A DNA stretch of 9,444 bases from an uncultured Faecalibacterium sp. (GTDB taxonomy: Bacteria; Bacillota; Clostridia; Oscillospirales; Ruminococcaceae), in NCBI GenBank assembly GCA_900765105.1, contig CAAFQM010000027.1:1-9444 (forward strand). The letters run 5' to 3'. The position numbers and the translations under genes are program-made. This document shows, in pieces, positions 4,923 through 9,444 of the stretch (positions are counted from its first letter, which is position 1; each line of letters starts with the position of its first letter). Below the pieces are notes generated by a model. The model did not search any database. It saw nothing but the letters and a program-made list of their open reading frames with translations, and was not told the DNA's origin.

Positions 4923-7859
4923 TCACAAAATTTTGCGCAGCTCCTGCACGAGGTCGCCGATCACGATGGGCTTGGACAAAAAGCCGTTCATACCGCTTTC
5001 CAAGGCGTTGCGGCGATCCTCGTCGAAGGCGTTGGCGGTCATGGCAAGGATCGGGATCTTTGCCCGGGCAGGGTCATCCAGTGCGCGGATCTTCCGGGTG
5101 GCGGTGTAGCCGTCCATCACCGGCATCTGCACATCCATCAGCACCAGATCATAGCTGCCCGGTGCGGCAGTGCTTACCTTTTCCACCGCCACGGCACCGT
5201 TTTCCGCCGTATCGACCCGGAAGCCGTACTCGCGCAGGATCTCCTGCGCGATCTCGCGGTTCAGCTCGTTGTCCTCTACCAGCAGGATATGTCTGTCCTT
5301 GAAGTCGGCGTTCTTTTCCGGCAGAAGCTCCTGCGACGCATCTGTCAGCTTCTGGCCGAGGGCGCTCATCAGGGTCTCGCGCAGGTCAGACATGAACATG
5401 GGCTTGGAGCAGAAGGCGGTCACACCGGCGGCCTTTGCCTCCACCTCAATGTCAGACCAGTCGTAGGCTGTCAGGATGATGATGGGGGTATCGTCGTTCA
5501 GGCTGCGTATCTGGCGGGTGACCTCGATGCCGTTCATATCCGGCAGCCGCCAGTCGATGATATAGGCGTGGTAGACATCGCTCATCTCGATGGACTGCCG
5601 CGCACGCAGCACCGCTTCCTTGCCGGAAAGGGTCCACTCCGCACGCATTCCCACCTTGACCAGCATCTTTGTCACGCTGTCGCAGGTGTTGAAATCGTCG
5701 TCCACCACCAGAGCCTTCAGGCCTTCCAGCTCGGTGATCTTTTCCACCGGGCGGTGCTCTGCCTGCACCCGCAGCGGCACACGAATGATAAACTCGCTGC
5801 CCTTGCCCTGCGCTGTCTGCACCTCGATGGTGCCGCCCATCATATCCACGATGTTTTTGGTGATGGCCATGCCAAGGCCGGTGCCTTGGATACGGCTGAC
5901 CGTGGAGGTGCGCTCCCGCTCAAACGGCTCAAAGATTTTTTTGGCAAATTCCGGGCTCATGCCGATGCCGTTGTCCTTGATGCGGAACTCGTACTGCCCG
6001 CAGCCGCGCACCTGCCCGGCAAGCTGGCGTACTCGCACCGAGACCGTGCCGCCCGCCGGGGTAAACTTGATGGCGTTGGACAGCAGGTTCAGCAGGATCT
6101 GGTTCAGCCGGGTCTTATCGCAGTAGACATCCTCGTCGGTCACGTCTATCGCGTCCATATAAAGCTCCAGCTGTTTTGCGTAGATCTGCCCGCTGACGAT
6201 GGTTTTCAAATCGTGCAGCACATCCGAAAGGTTGACTTCCACTTCTTCCAGATGGAGCTTTCCGCTTTCGATGCGGCTCATATCCAGCACATCGTTGATG
6301 AGTGAGAGCAGATGGTTGCTGGATGCAAGGGTCTTGGTAAGATAATCCTTCACCCGGTCCTTATCGTCGATATTGCTGATCGCCAGTGTGGTAAAGCCGA
6401 TGATGGCGTTCATGGGGGTGCGGATGTCGTGGGACATATTGGAAAGGAAGGTGCTCTTGGCGCGGTTGGCAGTCTCGGCGGCGGCAACGGCATCCGAAAG
6501 CGCCTGATTTACCTGTTTGTCGGCGGTGCGGTCGGACATGACAAGGATGTATTTGGTCCTGCCCTCCACCTCGCTGCCTATGGCGATGTTATGGAACCAG
6601 CGGCGCTCTTTGGTTTCCAGATGCTCAAACTCGAGATCCCATTCCCGCTGCTGTCCGCTGAGAAGCCCATCCAGAAAGTTTTCGCCTTGCTCCGGGGCTC
6701 CCAGCTTGTCCAGAGCGAAGGCATTTTGCCGGACTTCTCTCCACGGGATGCCCAGCAGACGCTCAATGTTCGGGCTGACATAATCCGCCTTGGAGGTCTC
6801 TGCGTCCAACATCAGGAAAACGTCGTCCACGTTCAGCGAAAGCTTCTGGAACAATTCATCCCGGTACAGGAGCTTGGTGTTCTTCTGGCGCAGTGCAGTA
6901 TGGCTTCTGCGCACAATGAGCAGAATGACCAGCACCGCAAGACCTGCGGCGATGCCCGCTACGATCTGTATCGTATGAAACCACAGCATATCCAGATTGG
7001 CATTGACGATTTTGACCGGGACAAGTCCCAGCATCGTCCAGCTCTGGACAGCCGTGCCCTCGTAGACCAGATAATAACTGGTGTCGCCCAGCTTTACCTT
7101 CATGTTTCCGCTGCTGCCCTGTGCAAAGGCATTGGACAGATCCAGGATCTGCGCCTCGGAAAGGTCGGAATGGTCGCGCAGCATCGCAATGAAGTTGTAG
7201 ATCGTTTCCGCGCGGTTTACGGAATTGTCGATGACCACCCGCCCATCCGGGTAGATGACATAGTTGCTGGCATTGCCCTGAAAGGCAGAATTGTCCAGTA
7301 ATCTCAGCACCTCATCATTGTAATAGGTGATGGCAATGGCATCATAGGCAAAACCCCGGTAGCTGCCCTGCGTTTCGGGACAGATGAAAGCAAGCATCTG
7401 GGGCTTGCCGGGCAGCGCCGTGTTCACGACGACATCCTCATCATTGGCGAGCTTTTCGTCCAGATTGGTCTGCAGGCCAAGATAGCCCGTTTCCCCGGTC
7501 ACAGTCATGTAGTTGCCGTCATAGGTAAGAAAGTAGAATTCGGCAAACCCAGCCTCCTGCTGTGCCGCCCTGATATACGCCTGTATTTCGGCCTCATCCG
7601 AGGTACTTTCCAGAAAGCCGTTGTACAGATGCAGGTAGGTCAGGTTTTTGCGCACCATCTCTTTCAGCATATTATTGGATTTATGCAGCACCTCTTCCAG
7701 ATGCGAGGTGCTTTCCTGATAGATGGTCTGGGACACAAACGAGATGTACCGAACGCTGAAACCTGCTATCAGCAAGACCAGAAGAAGGATGGAAGCAACA
7801 GGAAGCCACTTTTGCCGGAGATAACAGTTTCGTTTGGATTCGTGCTTTTCGTCTGCCAT
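4923..7859 (-). CDS. Hybrid histidine kinase with Cache-like sensor, PAS, HisKA-HATPase and two receivers
   Basis: The protein has 978 residues from the ATG at 7859; a GTG at 7868 would add three residues, but the Shine-Dalgarno fits the ATG. Segments: TM1 about 19-37; an extracellular double-Cache-like region of about 255 residues (FYFLTYDGNYMTVTG, later YVIYPDGRVVID); TM2 about 293-315; a PAS domain about 335-450 (DADYVSPN-like segment reading ADYVSPNIERLLG, ending near YILVMSDRT); then HisKA with His477 in NMSHDIRTPMN. The ATPase shows LSNAIKFTP, KDNGIGM and GTGLGMA. Receiver 1 has Asp769 in IIDWRLPDMNG, LTAYDW and SKPMF. Receiver 2 has LLVEDN, Asp909 in LMDVQMP, MTANAF and SKP. All catalytic residues look intact. 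No HPt and no DNA-binding output are present. It sits directly downstream of a solute-binding protein, mirroring the plus-strand pair, but differs from the other kinase by its PAS domain and an unrelated-looking sensor. Ligand and relay partner are unknown. Confidence 0.94.
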   Translation of the reverse strand: MADEKHESKRNCYLRQKWLPVASILLLVLLIAGFSVRYISFVSQTIYQESTSHLEEVLHKSNNMLKEMVRKNLTYLHLYNGFLESTSDEAEIQAYIRAAQQEAGFAEFYFLTYDGNYMTVTGETGYLGLQTNLDEKLANDEDVVVNTALPGKPQMLAFICPETQGSYRGFAYDAIAITYYNDEVLRLLDNSAFQGNASNYVIYPDGRVVIDNSVNRAETIYNFIAMLRDHSDLSEAQILDLSNAFAQGSSGNMKVKLGDTSYYLVYEGTAVQSWTMLGLVPVKIVNANLDMLWFHTIQIVAGIAAGLAVLVILLIVRRSHTALRQKNTKLLYRDELFQKLSLNVDDVFLMLDAETSKADYVSPNIERLLGIPWREVRQNAFALDKLGAPEQGENFLDGLLSGQQREWDLEFEHLETKERRWFHNIAIGSEVEGRTKYILVMSDRTADKQVNQALSDAVAAAETANRAKSTFLSNMSHDIRTPMNAIIGFTTLAISNIDDKDRVKDYLTKTLASSNHLLSLINDVLDMSRIESGKLHLEEVEVNLSDVLHDLKTIVSGQIYAKQLELYMDAIDVTDEDVYCDKTRLNQILLNLLSNAIKFTPAGGTVSVRVRQLAGQVRGCGQYEFRIKDNGIGMSPEFAKKIFEPFERERTSTVSRIQGTGLGMAITKNIVDMMGGTIEVQTAQGKGSEFIIRVPLRVQAEHRPVEKITELEGLKALVVDDDFNTCDSVTKMLVKVGMRAEWTLSGKEAVLRARQSIEMSDVYHAYIIDWRLPDMNGIEVTRQIRSLNDDTPIIILTAYDWSDIEVEAKAAGVTAFCSKPMFMSDLRETLMSALGQKLTDASQELLPEKNADFKDRHILLVEDNELNREIAQEILREYGFRVDTAENGAVAVEKVSTAAPGSYDLVLMDVQMPVMDGYTATRKIRALDDPARAKIPILAMTANAFDEDRRNALESGMNGFLSKPIVIGDLVQELRKIL

Positions 7860-7864
7860 CCCGC

Positions 7865-9444
7865 TCACCTCAGTGTCATGTAGTTTTCAGGCTCTGCAAG
7901 CGCTGCGCCGCCGCCGGAGACATGATCGCGCCATGTGTTTTTTACCCATGTATCTCCGTCCAAAGGCGTGCCGCTCTCGCTCGCAAGCAGCGCTTCCATC
8001 TGTTTTTCCGTTGCCAGACAGGTCACGGTAACGGTGTCGTCGTCCTTCAGCGGCTGTCCGTTCCGGGTGATGCCGGTCAGGGTATAGCTGCCGTTGTCCT
8101 CTTTGACCTCCACAGCAATGCCGCTGACCACCGGCAGAGAACCGCGGTTGAAGGGTACAAACCCACCCTTGCAGCCCTCCACAAAGGCGCGGACAGTCTC
8201 CTTCAGCTCTGCGCCGGTCATGGTGCGCTGGCGGGACATCAGACCGTTGGGCATGATCATGGAAGCGGCCATTTTCTTGTTATAATCTGCCTGCAGCACA
8301 CTGCCGGTAAAGCTGTTTGCGGTGGCAAGCAGCACATCGGTGCCATAAACGCCGCGCAGCGTGTTCGCCATGACGGAGAAGGAGGCGCTGCCGCCGTTTG
8401 CGTGGAAGACATTGGAATAGCTCTTCCCGGAGGTCAGCACGATCTCGTCATCGGCAGGCGTATCTTCGGCAAGAAGCCGGGCATTGAACGCACGATAAGC
8501 CTGCTGTGCCGTGTACTCGCCCGCGATCATTTTGGAGACAACGTCCTTGGAGACGGCAAAGAAATCGTTGGAGGCGATGCGGATATACATATGGTTTTCT
8601 TCCACTACGCTGCGCACATCCTTCATATAATCAGTCAAGCGCAGGGGGACGTTCTGGCTGTAGCTCAGCAGGTCCTGTCCATCAGAGATAATGCGGCTCT
8701 GCGCTTCCTCGGAGAGCATGACGTTCAGCACCTTCATGGCTTTTTCGCGGCGCGCGGTGTCCTGCTCGAGGTCACGGTTCAGAGCGATCTGGAAATACGG
8801 GGTGGTCATGATCCACTTTTCGCCGTTCTGGCTGAAGAAGGGCAAAAAGGTCGTGTCGATGCCCTCATCCTGAAACTTCTTGACCCCGGCAGAGCTGCCA
8901 AAGTACATGGCAACCTCCCCGTTCCGGAACAGGTCCATCACGTCATCGTAAGTCTGCGCAAGGTCGTCCGCCGTAAGGTGGGTATCCTGAATGAACTGCG
9001 CCATCCGCTCAAACGCCCCCGGCCACACGGCATTGTCCAGACCGACCCGTGCGGTGCTGGCGGGGTCGCTGTAAGCGGTGCGCCACTTGCGCCCTTCCGT
9101 AGTGGTAAGCTCGGCAGCGGAAAGTCCCTGCAGCGTTTCCATGCAGGTGTAGTCGTAAGCATAATCGGCGGTAAAGCCCCGGATGCCTGCCTTCTCAAAC
9201 GCCTGACAGGCCGAAACGAAGCTCTCGTAATCGGTGGGCAGAGGAATATCGTACTGCTCAAAAAGGCTGCGATTGACCACAAAGCCGTGGGCGTCGGCAC
9301 ATACCGGCAGCCAGTTCACGCTGCCATCCTCGTTTTTGAAGCTGTTGAGGTAGGTGTTGTACACAGCGCCCGCCTCGTTGGTCAAGGCAAGGTTCATCAG
9401 GCTGTCCTTCAAGGGAGCCGCATCGTGCAGCGAGAAGCGGCAGC
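7865..9444 (-). CDS. Family 1 solute-binding protein fused to a 5'-nucleotidase C-terminal domain (5' end outside window)
   Basis: The frame is open to the right edge, giving at least 525 residues; the TTG at 9412 is internal and the signal peptide must lie outside. From about 9442 to 8460 it reads as an extracellular solute-binding protein of the sugar type (SBP_bac_1): HGFVVNRSLFEQYDIPLP, SFVSACQAFEKAGIRGF, RNGEVAMYFGSS and a segment on residues being replaced during binding (EEAQSR). From about 8450 to 7870 it resembles the C-terminal, substrate-binding domain of 5'-nucleotidases such as UshA: TLRGVYGTDVLLATANSF, TMTGAELKETVRAFVEG, PVVSGIAVEV, TVTVTCLA. The catalytic metallophosphatase domain is absent in the visible part. 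The GG-Ile/Val-Arg segment typical of the nucleotidase domain here reads ANSFTGSV, without the Arg, so nucleotide binding may be lost or altered. The gene is coupled to the second hybrid kinase, and no transporter genes are visible. A role as an extracellular sensor subunit is inference; the domain pair is the main observation. Confidence 0.82.
   Translation of the reverse strand, partial: CRFSLHDAAPLKDSLMNLALTNEAGAVYNTYLNSFKNEDGSVNWLPVCADAHGFVVNRSLFEQYDIPLPTDYESFVSACQAFEKAGIRGFTADYAYDYTCMETLQGLSAAELTTTEGRKWRTAYSDPASTARVGLDNAVWPGAFERMAQFIQDTHLTADDLAQTYDDVMDLFRNGEVAMYFGSSAGVKKFQDEGIDTTFLPFFSQNGEKWIMTTPYFQIALNRDLEQDTARREKAMKVLNVMLSEEAQSRIISDGQDLLSYSQNVPLRLTDYMKDVRSVVEENHMYIRIASNDFFAVSKDVVSKMIAGEYTAQQAYRAFNARLLAEDTPADDEIVLTSGKSYSNVFHANGGSASFSVMANTLRGVYGTDVLLATANSFTGSVLQADYNKKMAASMIMPNGLMSRQRTMTGAELKETVRAFVEGCKGGFVPFNRGSLPVVSGIAVEVKEDNGSYTLTGITRNGQPLKDDDTVTVTCLATEKQMEALLASESGTPLDGDTWVKNTWRDHVSGGGAALAEPENYMTLR
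7866..7871 (-). promoter_or_regulatory. Ribosome binding site deciding the start of the second kinase
   Basis: On the minus strand GAGGTG spans 7871-7866, overlapping the stop codon of the upstream binding-protein gene (7867-7865), and lies 6 bases before the ATG at 7859. The GTG inside it (7868) would form a 4-base GTGA overlap but has no clear ribosome site of its own. Either choice predicts translational coupling. Confidence 0.65.

Noticed and set aside
5289..7301. Two nearly adjoining plus-strand open frames (5289-6305 and 6312-7301) antisense to the second kinase, the first resembling the frame antisense to the first kinase (AAHHIHDV...DGHA)
   Set aside because: The resemblance follows from the paralogy of the two sense kinases; both are complements of conserved ATPase and HisKA coding sequence, not a protein family of their own.
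9410..9412. TTG as a start codon for the family 1 binding protein
   Set aside because: The frame stays open to the window edge with binding-protein-like residues, no ribosome site precedes it, and a signal peptide would be missing.

Overview
The window looks like part of a Gram-positive gut Clostridia-type chromosome (Oscillospiraceae/Ruminococcaceae such as Faecalibacterium or Subdoligranulum relatives would fit). This rests on the protein flavour (membrane-anchored lipoprotein binding proteins, large hybrid kinases with REC-REC tails, a GGDEF-REC-HD-GYP protein) and on moderately GC-rich codon use. It is inference from recall, not a database match. No RNA gene, mobile element, CRISPR array or integrase is visible. 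Coding density is very high, and all five proteins belong to signal sensing or signal relay.

Layout. On the plus strand, a partial gene (3-1376) encodes the end of a GGDEF domain, a receiver domain and an HD-GYP domain, so it carries motifs for both making and degrading cyclic di-GMP. After 38 bases comes a family 3 solute-binding lipoprotein with a twin-arginine signal (1415-2242). A hybrid histidine kinase follows, and it appears to start at a TTG inside the end of the binding-protein gene (2232-4811). A strong two-way terminator hairpin (4834-4904) separates this leftward block from the mirror-image block. On the minus strand, a binding protein runs off the right edge (7865-9444); it combines a family 1 solute-binding domain with a 5'-nucleotidase C-terminal domain. 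It is followed, with its stop next to the next start, by a second hybrid histidine kinase (4923-7859).

How it may work together. Each kinase has an extracellular Cache-like sensor between two membrane segments and is translationally coupled to an extracellular binding protein. No ABC permease or ATPase gene lies in the window. The simplest reading is two parallel sensors, each using its own binding protein as a ligand-presenting subunit, in the way LuxP works with LuxQ or TorT with TorS. The two kinase cores are clearly paralogous, while the sensors and binding proteins belong to different families. Neither kinase has an HPt domain and no DNA-binding response regulator is present. The only other receiver domain in the window is the one inside the cyclic di-GMP protein, which makes that protein the best local candidate for the output. 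The wiring is inference; the domains and gene overlaps are read directly from the sequence.
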